From: Tissierella sp.
Lineage (GTDB): Bacteria; Bacillota; Clostridia; Tissierellales; Tissierellaceae
DNA length: 64,000 nt
Assembly: GCF_031460495.1 (NCBI RefSeq)
Contig: NZ_JAVKTS010000002.1
Span: forward strand, 124,001-188,000
Direction: 5' to 3'
Made by a program: the position numbers and the translations under genes. The notes beneath the pieces are model-generated. The model was not told the origin of the DNA. It saw nothing but the letters and a program-made list of their open reading frames with translations, and did no database searches. This document shows, in pieces, positions 1 to 9,201 of the stretch (position 1 is the first letter of the stretch; each line of letters starts with the position of its first letter).

Positions 1-959
1 ATCTTGATGGAGAACAAAATGTACTTATAGCTAATTCAGATGGATTATTTGCAGAAGATAAAAGAGTTAGAACTAGATATTCTGTTTCATCAGTTGCATC
101 TAAGGATGGAGAAATGCAAGAAGGTTTTTATGGACCAGGTGCATCCATGGGGTTTGAATTCTTTGACAAGATCAATGTAGAAGAAGTAGCTACAGAAGCT
201 TCTAGAATTGCTAAGACTATGGTTCATGCTGAATACTGTCCATCGGGGGTTATGCCTGTTATCATGGATAATGAATTCGGAGGAGTATTATTCCATGAAG
301 CTTGTGGACACGCTTTAGAAGCAACATCAGTGGCTAAGGGAGGGTCTGCTCTATGTAATAAATTAGGAGAGACCATAGCATCCACTTTAGTTACAGCTAT
401 AGATGATGGAACTATGCCAAATGAATGGGGTACTACAAATATAGATGATGAAGGTACTCCAACACAAAAAAATGTACTGATAGAAAATGGAGTTTTAAAA
501 TCATATATGATAGATAAATTAAATGGTAGAAGAATGGGAATGGACTCTACAGGCTCAGCTAGAAGACAATCCTATAAATTTGCTCCTACTTCTAGAATGA
601 ATAATACCTATATTGCTGCTGGAAATTCAAATCTAGAAGAAATAATTGCAAATACTGAAAAAGGTCTATATGCTAAAAAATTAGGTGGTGGGTCTGTAAA
701 TACTTCAACCTGTGATTTTAACTTTGCAGTTATGGAAGGCTATTTAATAGAGAATGGAAAGATACTAAAACCAGTTAGAGGCGCTACACTTATTGGGAAC
801 GGAGTAAAGGTATTACAATATATTGATATGGTTGGAGATGATTTGTCACTGGGTCAAGGTATGTGTGGATCATTAAGTGGGTCTATTCCTGCAGGATTAG
901 GTCAACCTCCTATAAGAGTAAAATCATTAACCGTTGGTGGAAGAAAGGGGGATGAATAA
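1..959 (+). CDS. tldD: TldD-type zinc metalloprotease subunit (5' end cut by the window)
   Basis: This is the C-terminal part of a TldD protein. The reading frame is open from base 3, so the gene begins before the window. TldD with PmbA/TldE forms a cytoplasmic heterodimeric protease that degrades unfolded or peptide substrates and matures some peptide antibiotics. The zinc-binding HEACGH (HExxxH) motif lies at bases 294-311, and the upstream NSDGLFAEDKRVRTR stretch is typical of TldD rather than TldE. Its stop overlaps the start of pmbA by 8 bases, as expected for a co-translated pair. The ATG at 114 is internal and is not the start. Confidence 0.93.
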   Translation, partial: LDGEQNVLIANSDGLFAEDKRVRTRYSVSSVASKDGEMQEGFYGPGASMGFEFFDKINVEEVATEASRIAKTMVHAEYCPSGVMPVIMDNEFGGVLFHEACGHALEATSVAKGGSALCNKLGETIASTLVTAIDDGTMPNEWGTTNIDDEGTPTQKNVLIENGVLKSYMIDKLNGRRMGMDSTGSARRQSYKFAPTSRMNNTYIAAGNSNLEEIIANTEKGLYAKKLGGGSVNTSTCDFNFAVMEGYLIENGKILKPVRGATLIGNGVKVLQYIDMVGDDLSLGQGMCGSLSGSIPAGLGQPPIRVKSLTVGGRKGDE

Positions 960-2310
960 TTTGGATTACAAATTGCTAGCTAACAAGATATTTGAAAAAG
1001 GCAAGGAAAAACTAGAAGAACTTGAAGTATATATACAAAGCTCTAAGGATATTGAAATTGGAATCTTTGGTGGAGAAATAGATAATTATGCCATTTCTGA
1101 ATCAGGAGGTCTATCTCTAAGGGGTATAGTTAATGATAAAATGGGATACTCCTATACAGAAAAAATAGATGAATCTTCTATAGATATGCTAGTAGATGAG
1201 GCTTTGGAAAATGGTAAATATATAGATTCTGCTGATAAGGAATCTATATTCTCAGGCTCAGATAAATACGAAAAAACCAACACTTATTCTGATTCCTTGG
1301 AGAAAACACCTATGGAAGATAAAATCAATTTCTTGAAAAATCTAGAAAAAGAAGCATTAAGCTTAGATAGCAGAGTATCAAATGTACAAATGTGTATTTA
1401 TCAAGAAATGTCTGCTGAAAAGTATTTGATAAATACTAAAGGCTTAGATTTAGCTGATAAGATGAGTGGAGCTTTTGCTTTTGTTTATGTCATAGTAAAG
1501 GATGGAGAAGAAGTAAAAAATGGAACTAGTTTTAGAGGATTCAATGATTTCTCCAAATTTGATTATAAGGAAATGGCCAAGGAAGCTGTAGATGAAGCTA
1601 TTTCAATGCTTGGTGCTTCATCCATAAAATCCAGTGATTATCCTGTGATTATTAGAAATACTACATTTGCAGATATTATATCTGCCTTTTCACCAGTATT
1701 TTCAGCAGATAATGTACAAAAAGGCTTGTCATTATTAAAAGATAAAATTGGCAGCCAGGTGGCAAATGAATTGTTGACTATGGTAGATAATCCTTTCTTA
1801 GAAGGGGGATTTGGAACTAGATCCTTTGATGATGAAGGTACAGCTACTAGAGTAAATAAAATCATAGATAAAGGGGTTCTAAAGACTCATTTACACAATT
1901 GGAAAACAGCTGAAAAGGATAAAATTGAATCCACAGGAAATGGAACAAGATCCTCATATAAAGGCTCATTATCTATTTCACCTTCTAATCTTTATATTGA
2001 AAAAGGAAATAATACTTATGATGAGTTAGTAGGGAGTATAGATAAAGGCCTGATAATAATAGATGTAGCAGGATTACATTCAGGTCTAAATACAGTATCA
2101 GGTGATTTTTCATTGTCTGCCTATGGATATGAAATAGAAAATGGTAAAATAAAGAGACCGGTAGATTTAATAACAATAGCTGGTAATCTATATGAAGTAC
2201 TCAATAATATAGAAGCTATAGGAGATGATTTAAAATTTGGTTGGCCAGGTGCTGGATATATAGGCTCACCATCAATAAAGATAAAGTCACTTTCAGTGGC
2301 AGGAGAATAG
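952..2310 (+). CDS. pmbA: PmbA/TldE-type subunit of the TldD-TldE protease
   Basis: This is the partner subunit of TldD. It shares the TldD/PmbA fold but has no HExxxH zinc motif, as is usual for TldE. I chose the ATG at 952 because a strong GAAAGGGGG ribosome binding site sits just before it; an in-frame TTG at 934 lacks one. The product is about 452 residues, close to the family length, and ends in the typical glycine-rich GWPGAGYIGSPSIKIKSL stretch. It overlaps the end of tldD, so the two are one operon. A perfect inverted repeat follows the stop. Confidence 0.92.
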   Translation: MNNLDYKLLANKIFEKGKEKLEELEVYIQSSKDIEIGIFGGEIDNYAISESGGLSLRGIVNDKMGYSYTEKIDESSIDMLVDEALENGKYIDSADKESIFSGSDKYEKTNTYSDSLEKTPMEDKINFLKNLEKEALSLDSRVSNVQMCIYQEMSAEKYLINTKGLDLADKMSGAFAFVYVIVKDGEEVKNGTSFRGFNDFSKFDYKEMAKEAVDEAISMLGASSIKSSDYPVIIRNTTFADIISAFSPVFSADNVQKGLSLLKDKIGSQVANELLTMVDNPFLEGGFGTRSFDDEGTATRVNKIIDKGVLKTHLHNWKTAEKDKIESTGNGTRSSYKGSLSISPSNLYIEKGNNTYDELVGSIDKGLIIIDVAGLHSGLNTVSGDFSLSAYGYEIENGKIKRPVDLITIAGNLYEVLNNIEAIGDDLKFGWPGAGYIGSPSIKIKSLSVAGE

Positions 2311-2350
2311 AACTAGAGAAAGGATAGATTAATCTATCCTTTCTCTAGTT
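2311..2350. terminator. Bidirectional terminator between pmbA and the DUF378 gene
   Basis: A perfect 18-bp inverted repeat (AACTAGAGAAAGGATAGA and its complement) with a TTAA loop lies between two convergent genes. The last codons of the minus-strand gene are inside the hairpin. No long T run follows, so its strength is uncertain. Confidence 0.7.
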
Positions 2351-2532
2351 CTATCATTAACTAAGAATTTAATTGAATAAATTCCTGCAAGGCCAACTAA
2401 TCCATATACTATTCTACTTAGTGCAGAAGCAGATCCTCCGAATAAGGTTGCTACTAAATCAAGTTGAAATAATGCAATTAGTCCCCAGTTTACAGCACCA
2501 ACAATTACAAGTATTAAAGCTAGTTTATCCAT
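2329..2532 (-). CDS. DUF378 (YuzA-like) small membrane protein
   Basis: This 67-residue protein starts MDKLALILVIVGAVNWGL and has two hydrophobic helices, matching the DUF378/YuzA family of tiny membrane proteins of unknown function. The start at 2532 is set by a clear GGAGGAAT ribosome binding site on the minus strand; an upstream ATG at 2571 has none. The gene stands alone and converges on pmbA, sharing its terminator hairpin. No role can be given from sequence. Confidence 0.85.
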   Translation of the reverse strand: MDKLALILVIVGAVNWGLIALFQLDLVATLFGGSASALSRIVYGLVGLAGIYSIKFLVNDRTRERID

Positions 2533-2697
2533 TGTATTCCTCCTTATATTTTGTATAATTAATATCTCCAATTAAATTAATCTTATTCAAATATAATATT
2601 AAAAGTTTCAGCCATAAATCCTCTATATTAAGGGATTTTTCTTTTATTAAAGAGATAAATATAGTATAATATTGTTATTATAATTATGAGGTGTGAA

Positions 2698-3768
2698 ATG
2701 CTTTATATAATGGTTGTTTTTTCAGTTTTAGCTGCTATTGACAAAATACTAAATAATAGATTTGGTTATGGTGAAAAATTTGATGAGGGATTTAAAGGCT
2801 TGGGGGGACTCGCTTTAACTATTATAGGAATATACAGTATATCTCCTATTATTGCAAAGGGTTTGACACCTATACTGTATCCTCTTGCAAATCTAGTGGG
2901 CACTGACCCATCTGTATTTATAGGCAGTATATTAGCTCCAGATTTAGGTGGCTATCCGACAAGTGTTGGAATAGCTAGCACAAGGGCTATTGGGAATTTT
3001 AATGGCGTCATATTGTCATCTATGCTCGGAACTACAATATCATTTACTATACCAGTTGCAGTTGGCTTAATATCCAAGGATGATTTTAATTATTTTGCAA
3101 AGGGTGTTTTAGCAGGTATAATGACAATACCTATAGGAATGGCTGTGGGTGGAATTATGATGGGTATAAATTTCATAGGGATAATTACTAGCTTAGTGCC
3201 AGTGGTAGTATTTTCCATATTAGTAATTTTTGGTTTGCTTAAGGCACCAGATAGTATGATTAAAGTATTTAATGTATTAGGTAAGATTGTTATTACTGTT
3301 AGTACTTTAGGATTAATCATGAGTATTATTAATTTTATGTCAGGAGTAGAAGTATTTAAGGATATGATTCCCTTAGAAGAAGGAGCTATACTAATAGTTA
3401 AGATAGGTATTATATTATCAGGAGCTTATCCAATGTTCTATTTTTTATCAAGAAAGTTACACAGGTTTTTATCTAAAATAGGTAATAAATTTGAATTAGA
3501 TCAATATTCTATACTTGGGATATTTTCTTCTTTAGCAAATTGTATACCTATGTTAGGAATTTATGATAAGATGAATGAAAAAGGGAAGGTACTAAATGCT
3601 GCTTTTTCAGTATCTGGTGCATTTGTTTTTGGTGGACAGCTAGGATATATATCTTCAGTATCACCAAATGCAGTTAATCCATTTATAGTTAGTAAACTTG
3701 TTGCAGGAATTTCTGCTATTATTGTAGCAATATTATTAGTTAAATTTGAAAAACCTAAGGAGGTATAG
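2698..3768 (+). CDS. eutH: EutH-family ethanolamine permease-like membrane protein
   Basis: This is a polytopic membrane protein of about 356 residues with around ten hydrophobic segments. Motifs such as GGLALTIIGIYSISPIIAK, APDLGGYPTSV and GGQLGYISSVSP are characteristic of EutH, thought to bring ethanolamine into the cell. The start at 2698 is chosen because GAGGTG lies 4 bases upstream; the ATG at 2686 overlaps that site. No other eut gene is nearby, so the substrate is uncertain. It is followed after 5 bases by an aminopeptidase gene and is probably co-transcribed with it. A TATAAT sits at 2665-2670. Confidence 0.82.
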   Translation: MLYIMVVFSVLAAIDKILNNRFGYGEKFDEGFKGLGGLALTIIGIYSISPIIAKGLTPILYPLANLVGTDPSVFIGSILAPDLGGYPTSVGIASTRAIGNFNGVILSSMLGTTISFTIPVAVGLISKDDFNYFAKGVLAGIMTIPIGMAVGGIMMGINFIGIITSLVPVVVFSILVIFGLLKAPDSMIKVFNVLGKIVITVSTLGLIMSIINFMSGVEVFKDMIPLEEGAILIVKIGIILSGAYPMFYFLSRKLHRFLSKIGNKFELDQYSILGIFSSLANCIPMLGIYDKMNEKGKVLNAAFSVSGAFVFGGQLGYISSVSPNAVNPFIVSKLVAGISAIIVAILLVKFEKPKEV

Positions 3769-3773
3769 TTATC

Positions 3774-5549
3774 ATGATAAATGAAAGAGTAAAGAGCTTA
3801 AGAAATTTGATGAAGGATAGAGGTATAGATGCATATATAGTGAATACTTCAGATCCTCACCAGTCTGAATATGTGGCAGATCATTACAAAGGAAGAGTAT
3901 GGATATCAGGATTTACAGGTTCAGCTGGTACTGTTGTAATTACTCAAGATGAAGCAATTCTATGGACAGATGGTAGATATTTTATCCAAGCAGAAAAGGA
4001 ATTAAAAGATAGTGAATACAAATTATTTAAAATTGCAATTCCAGGATTTCCAACCTATACTGAATGGTTGAAGTCTAAGTTAAGTGATGGAGATAATATC
4101 GGATTTGATGGTAAGGTATTTGCTCAATCCTCAGTAGAAAATCTAGAAAAAGAATTAAAGGGAAAAAAAATTGGCTTTATAGATGAGTTTGATTTAGTTG
4201 GAGAGATATGGAAGGAAAGACCAAGCTTATCCACAGAAGAAGCTTTTTCCCATGATTTAAAATATACTGGCAAGTCTACTAGAGAGAAGTTAGATGAAGT
4301 AAGAGAAGAAATGAAGAAGTATGATGCAAATTACTTTATCCTCGGTAGCTTAGACGATATTGCTTGGCTATACAATATAAGGGGCTATGATGTAGCAAAC
4401 AATCCTGTTGTCATATCCTATGCTTTAATTTCAATGGATAAGGCATATTTGTTTACAGAGAAAATAAAGATAAATAAAGAAGTAGAAGTTTTCCTAAAGG
4501 AAAATGGAGTAGAAGTAGCAGAGTATGAAGCAATAGTAAATCATATAAAAGCTATAGATAAGAATTCCACAATATATGTAGATAAAGAAAGAACCAATAG
4601 ATGGATATATAAAGCAATTCCAGTAGAATGTAAAATAATTAGTGGCATAAATATAACTACAAAACTAAAAGCTATAAAAAATCCAGTTGAAATTAAAAAT
4701 CAAAGAAACGCATACATCAAAGATGGAGTTGCATTAGTGAAATTCCTTCATTGGTTAGATAAATCTGTTGGGAGTACTAATTTGACAGAAATGTCAGCAC
4801 AAGAAAGACTTTTAGAGTTTAGAAAAGAACAAGATGGATTTATTGAGCCAAGCTTTGGAACTATTTCTGCATATAAGGGAAATGCAGCTATGATGCATTA
4901 TTCAGCTAGTGAATCTTCTAATGCTGAAATTAAGAAAGAGGGTCTATATTTAGTGGACTCAGGTGGACAATATTTTGATGGTACTACTGATATTACTAGA
5001 ACAGTAGCTATGGGTCCTATAACTGACGAAGAAAAGAAAGACTTTACTCTAACTTTGAAGGGGCATATTAATTTAGGTAATGCAAGATTCCTTTATGGTG
5101 CTACAGGTCACAGTCTTGATGTATTAGCCAGATATCCATTATGGCAAGAAGGAATTGACTATAAATGTGGTACTGGACACGGTATAGGATTTTTATTGAA
5201 TGTACACGAAGGACCACATAGGATTGCTACTGTAGTAAATTCTGTAGTATTGGAAAAAGGTATGGTAGTAAGTATAGAACCAGGGGTATATAAAGCAGGT
5301 AGCCATGGAATTAGAATTGAAAATATAGTGGTAGTAGAAGAAGATATAGAAACTGACTCTGGTCAATTTATGAAATTTGAGACCTTGTCCTTTGTGCCAA
5401 TAGACTTAGAGGCTATTGATGTGGCTTTATTATCAGAGAAAGAAAGACAATGGTTGAATGATTATCATGAAGAAGTATACACTAAACTTTCACCATATTT
5501 GAATGAAGAAGAAAAATCATGGTTAAAAGAAGAGACAAGAAAGATTTAG
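3774..5549 (+). CDS. pepP: Xaa-Pro aminopeptidase, M24B family (long form)
   Basis: This cytoplasmic di-metal aminopeptidase removes N-terminal residues preceding proline. At 591 residues it matches the long three-domain APP1-like form: two creatinase-type N-terminal domains, then the M24 pita-bread domain from about residue 310. Visible metal ligands are Asp near 394 and 405 (DSGGQYFDGTTDIT), His near 469 (GTGHGIGF) and Glu near 502 (EPGVY) and 516 (ENIVV). AAGGAGGT precedes the ATG. It follows eutH by 5 bases. In a peptide fermenter it would supply amino acids. Confidence 0.93.
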   Translation: MINERVKSLRNLMKDRGIDAYIVNTSDPHQSEYVADHYKGRVWISGFTGSAGTVVITQDEAILWTDGRYFIQAEKELKDSEYKLFKIAIPGFPTYTEWLKSKLSDGDNIGFDGKVFAQSSVENLEKELKGKKIGFIDEFDLVGEIWKERPSLSTEEAFSHDLKYTGKSTREKLDEVREEMKKYDANYFILGSLDDIAWLYNIRGYDVANNPVVISYALISMDKAYLFTEKIKINKEVEVFLKENGVEVAEYEAIVNHIKAIDKNSTIYVDKERTNRWIYKAIPVECKIISGINITTKLKAIKNPVEIKNQRNAYIKDGVALVKFLHWLDKSVGSTNLTEMSAQERLLEFRKEQDGFIEPSFGTISAYKGNAAMMHYSASESSNAEIKKEGLYLVDSGGQYFDGTTDITRTVAMGPITDEEKKDFTLTLKGHINLGNARFLYGATGHSLDVLARYPLWQEGIDYKCGTGHGIGFLLNVHEGPHRIATVVNSVVLEKGMVVSIEPGVYKAGSHGIRIENIVVVEEDIETDSGQFMKFETLSFVPIDLEAIDVALLSEKERQWLNDYHEEVYTKLSPYLNEEEKSWLKEETRKI

Positions 5550-5568
5550 GATAGTTAGGAGTGATTAA

Positions 5569-6813
5569 TTGAACCCAACAAAAGTAGTAGATGGAATATT
5601 TAAACTATCAGTAAATGTAGAAGACATACTGTTTGAGGGATTATGGGAAATGCCAAATGGAGTTGCAATAAACTCCTATATTATAAAAGGTGAAAAAACT
5701 GCCATAGTAGATGGAGTATGCGGATGGGATGGAGTGCCTGAATCTATGTTTGCTCTCTTAGACAAGCTGGATATAGATCCTAATTCAATCGAGTATCTCA
5801 TAATTAATCATATGGAACCTGATCATTCAGGATGGATTGAAGATTTCAAAAAAATTAATTCAAATTTTAAAGTCGTATGTAGTCAAAAATCTGCTGATCT
5901 ATTAGAAGCTTTCTATGGGCATACAGAAAATGTAAGAGTTGTAAAGGATAACGATACCTTGGATTTAGGCAATGGTCATGTCCTAGAATTTCTAGAGATA
6001 CCTAATGTACATTGGCCAGATACAATAGTGACTTTTGATACTTTGACAGGGACTTTATTTTCCTGTGATGCTTTCGGTTCCTTTGGAAAAGCTACAGAAT
6101 TAAATTATGATGATATGTTAAGTGATGAAGAAATAGACTTTTATGAAAATGAAGCAGTAAGATACTACGCAAACATTGTAGCAGCATTTTCTAATCCTGT
6201 AAAAAAGGCTATAGAAAAATGTACTAGCTTGCCTGTTGAAATCGTAGCTCCAGGCCATGGAATTGTCTGGAGAAAGAATCCAAGTAAGATCATAGAAGAC
6301 TATTCAAGATATGCTTCATATCAAAATGGTCCTGCAAAAGAAGAAATAACACTTATCTGGGGATCTATGTATGGTATGACAGAAAAGGCAGTAAATCATG
6401 CAATTAATGTGCTGGAAGGAGAAAACATTAAGGTTCATGTTCACAATGTTCCAGAGACTTCATGGGGAACAATATTAGCATCAGCTTGGACATCAACAGG
6501 AATAATACTGGCTATGCCAACCTATGAATACAAAATGTTTCCACCAATGGCAGCTGTATTAGAAGAATTAGGAAACAAAAAGGTCTATGGAAGAAAGGCC
6601 TTTAGACTTGGATCCTACGGATGGTCTGGTGGAGCACAAAAGCATTTAGATAAAATAGTAACTGAGTGTAAGATGAATTGGGATTTTCTTGAACCAGTGG
6701 AGTTTAAGGGAAATCCAAAGGAAGAGGATTTTAAGTTAATAGGAGAAAGAATTAAGGAACTGGTAGTTAAAGTAAGAGAAGCAGTAGTAGAAGATTTGTC
6801 ATCCAAAGCCTAG
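5569..6813 (+). CDS. Flavodiiron protein, FprA type (oxygen/NO reductase)
   Basis: A 414-residue A-type flavoprotein that reduces oxygen to water (or NO to N2O) and protects anaerobes from oxidative stress. The N-terminal beta-lactamase-like domain has the diiron motif HMEPDH (residues 81-86) plus His148, Asp167 and His230. The C-terminal flavodoxin domain begins near residue 255 with the FMN loop GSMYGMTEK. The start is a TTG preceded by TAGGAGTG. The gene follows the aminopeptidase by 19 bases and is closed by a strong terminator. There is no rubredoxin fusion, so its electron donor is encoded elsewhere. Confidence 0.95.
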   Translation: MNPTKVVDGIFKLSVNVEDILFEGLWEMPNGVAINSYIIKGEKTAIVDGVCGWDGVPESMFALLDKLDIDPNSIEYLIINHMEPDHSGWIEDFKKINSNFKVVCSQKSADLLEAFYGHTENVRVVKDNDTLDLGNGHVLEFLEIPNVHWPDTIVTFDTLTGTLFSCDAFGSFGKATELNYDDMLSDEEIDFYENEAVRYYANIVAAFSNPVKKAIEKCTSLPVEIVAPGHGIVWRKNPSKIIEDYSRYASYQNGPAKEEITLIWGSMYGMTEKAVNHAINVLEGENIKVHVHNVPETSWGTILASAWTSTGIILAMPTYEYKMFPPMAAVLEELGNKKVYGRKAFRLGSYGWSGGAQKHLDKIVTECKMNWDFLEPVEFKGNPKEEDFKLIGERIKELVVKVREAVVEDLSSKA

Positions 6814-6831
6814 TGAAAGATCTTCTTGATG

Positions 6832-6868
6832 AAAAAATGCGATGCTAAGATTGAGTATCGCATTTTTT
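6832..6868 (+). terminator. Rho-independent terminator after the flavodiiron gene
   Basis: AAAAAATGCGAT pairs with ATCGCATTTTTT around a 13-base loop, followed directly by the T run. It separates the flavodiiron gene from uvrC. Confidence 0.88.
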
Positions 6869-6988
6869 GCAACTAAAATTAGTTAAATTTGTTATAATAT
6901 AATTGTAGTGATTATAAAATAAATAGATAATAGAAGGAATTGTCAATTGTACATTGTCAATATTCTAGCAAGCTTAAAGGGTGATTAA

Positions 6989-8863
6989 ATGTTTAATATA
7001 GAAGAAGAGTTAAAAAAGCTTCCTGATAAACCAGGAGTTTATATAATGAAGGATAAAAATGATGAGATAATTTATGTAGGTAAAGCCATATCATTAAAAA
7101 AGAGGGTAAGGCAATATTTTCAATCTGGAAAAAACACTCATCCCAAAGTCAATGCTATGGTTAAAAACATAGTGGAATTTGAATATATAATAGTAGACAA
7201 TGAAATAGAGGCTTTAATACTTGAAGCTAATTTAATTAAGAAACATAAACCTAAATACAATATTTTATTGAGGGATGATAAGCAATATCCTTATATAAAA
7301 GTGACTACAAATGAGAAATATCCTAGAGTTATGAAGACTAGACAGATAATGAAAGATGGAGCTAGATATTTCGGACCCTATCCAAGTGTATATGCAGTAA
7401 ATGATGCCATAGAGATTATTAGAAATCTATATCCCCTAAGGACATGCAATCGTAATCTAGAAAAGGATATTGGTAAAACGAGACCATGTCTAAACTTTTA
7501 TATAGGTAGATGTTTAGGTCCTTGCCAAGGTAATGTAGATGAATCAAAGTATATGGAGATGATTGATGAGATACTTTTATTTTTAAATGGCAAAGAGGAT
7601 AAATTAGCAGATATAATAGAGAGCAAGATGAAAGAAGCCTCTAAAAATCTTGACTTTGAATTAGCAGCTAAATACAGAGATCAGATTAATTCCTTAAATG
7701 TACTTCATGAAAAACAAAAGATAGTATCTACTACTAATTTAGTTGATCAAGATGTAATAGGGATGGCTAGAGGTATAGAGGAAGTATGTATTCAAATTTT
7801 CTTTATTAGGGGAGGAAAGATATTAGGAAGAGAACATTTCATAATGGAAGATACCTTTGAAGAAGATAAAAAAGAAATACTATCTTCATTTGTTAAGCAG
7901 TTTTATATAGGTGCTTCTTATGTACCAAAGGAAATAATAGTAGAAGAAGAAATAGAGGATTTAGAGACGGTATCTAAGTGGCTTGGAGAAAAGAAAGGTT
8001 CTAAAGTAAGCATATTGATTCCAAAGCGAGGAGATAAGATTGATTTAATAGATATGGTGAAGAAAAATGCTATAGACATGTTAAATCAGTATGGTGATAG
8101 ATTCTTAAAAAAAGCTAGAGAAAATAAAAAGGTTCTAGAAGAATTACAGACAGCTATTGGTCTTGATAAGGAGTTGAGCAGAATAGAAGCCTTTGATATC
8201 TCCAATATCAGTGGTGTAGAATCTGTAGGCTCAATGGTAGTATTTGAAAAAGGCGAAGCCAAAAAATCCGACTACAGAAGATTCAAGATAAGAACCATCA
8301 GTACACCCGATGATTATGGTAGTATGGAGGAAATATTGTCTAGGAGATTTATTAGGGGACTTGAAGAAAGAGAGCTTATGAGAGATAATAAAATAGAGGT
8401 AAAGGGCTTTTCAAACTTTCCAGATTTGATAATGATGGATGGTGGCAAGGGTCAAGTAAATGTAGCACTTAGAGTACTTAGAGAACTAAAAATTGATATT
8501 CCAGTATGTGGTCTGGTGAAGGATGATTTTCACAAAACAAGGGGAATTATATATAATAATAAAGAAATTAATCTTGATGAAGATTCTTTAGCATTTAGGT
8601 TAATATATAGAATCCAAGAGGAGGCTCATCGTTTTGCAATATCTTACCATAGATCCCTTAGATCTAAGAAAATGTTTAAATCTGAATTAGATGATATAAG
8701 GGGAATAGGGGAGAAACGAAAGGTTGAACTCTTGAGACATTTTCAAAGCATCGAAAAGATAAAAAAAGCATCAGTGGAAGATTTAGTAGAAGTAAAGGGT
8801 ATGAATAGATTAGTTGCAGAGGAATTGTATAATCATTTTAATAAAAACAAGGGGGCTAAGTAA
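6989..8863 (+). CDS. uvrC: Excinuclease ABC subunit C
   Basis: UvrC makes the two incisions flanking a DNA lesion in nucleotide excision repair, with UvrA and UvrB. The 624-residue protein has the N-terminal GIY-YIG nuclease domain (PGVY near residue 15, YVGKA near 28), a UVR domain near 200-235, the C-terminal RNase H-like nuclease (FDISNISG near 402, MMDGGKGQ near 486) and a helix-hairpin-helix tail. All parts are intact. GGGTG precedes the ATG. A TATAAT-rich stretch at 6893-6903 is a likely promoter -10. The stop overlaps the next start by one base. Confidence 0.97.
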   Translation: MFNIEEELKKLPDKPGVYIMKDKNDEIIYVGKAISLKKRVRQYFQSGKNTHPKVNAMVKNIVEFEYIIVDNEIEALILEANLIKKHKPKYNILLRDDKQYPYIKVTTNEKYPRVMKTRQIMKDGARYFGPYPSVYAVNDAIEIIRNLYPLRTCNRNLEKDIGKTRPCLNFYIGRCLGPCQGNVDESKYMEMIDEILLFLNGKEDKLADIIESKMKEASKNLDFELAAKYRDQINSLNVLHEKQKIVSTTNLVDQDVIGMARGIEEVCIQIFFIRGGKILGREHFIMEDTFEEDKKEILSSFVKQFYIGASYVPKEIIVEEEIEDLETVSKWLGEKKGSKVSILIPKRGDKIDLIDMVKKNAIDMLNQYGDRFLKKARENKKVLEELQTAIGLDKELSRIEAFDISNISGVESVGSMVVFEKGEAKKSDYRRFKIRTISTPDDYGSMEEILSRRFIRGLEERELMRDNKIEVKGFSNFPDLIMMDGGKGQVNVALRVLRELKIDIPVCGLVKDDFHKTRGIIYNNKEINLDEDSLAFRLIYRIQEEAHRFAISYHRSLRSKKMFKSELDDIRGIGEKRKVELLRHFQSIEKIKKASVEDLVEVKGMNRLVAEELYNHFNKNKGAK

Positions 8864-9051
8864 TGAAAAAATTATATTTATCAGATACGGACAAAAAGAT
8901 TACTGGAGTTTGTGGTGGAATTGCAGAGTATTTTGAAATGGATTCCACCTTAGTAAGATTAGGTTGGGTAGTATTAACTTTCCTTCCACCATTTCCAGGA
9001 ATATTAGGTTATATCATTGCTTCTATAATAATTCCAAAAAGGAGTTTCTAG
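8863..9051 (+). CDS. PspC-domain small membrane protein
   Basis: A 62-residue protein consisting of one PspC domain: the soluble [13 protein letters not shown] motif followed by a hydrophobic segment (residues 30-58). PspC proteins in Firmicutes are linked to envelope stress sensing, but a stand-alone copy has no firm role. It overlaps the uvrC stop by one base, so it is translationally coupled to uvrC. Confidence 0.88.
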   Translation: MKKLYLSDTDKKITGVCGGIAEYFEMDSTLVRLGWVVLTFLPPFPGILGYIIASIIIPKRSF

Positions 9052-9073
9052 ATTTTATTATGCTATTAATTGA

Positions 9074-9102
9074 TTGACTTTCATTCCGATTTTACTTATA
9101 CT
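9074..9102 (+). promoter_or_regulatory. Sigma-A promoter of nifJ
   Basis: TTGACT (9074-9079) and TATACT (9097-9102) are separated by exactly 17 bases, close to the sigma-70/sigma-A consensus. It lies 100 bases before the nifJ start, leaving an untranslated leader of about 90 bases. A strong promoter fits an abundant fermentation enzyme. Confidence 0.75.
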
Positions 9103-9201
9103 TAAAATGTAGTACTATACAATAATTAACAATAGCTCTAATAAGTAGAATGTTAATTTTTCTACAAACTTTATTGATTTATTATAAAAGGAGGCTTACA
9201 A

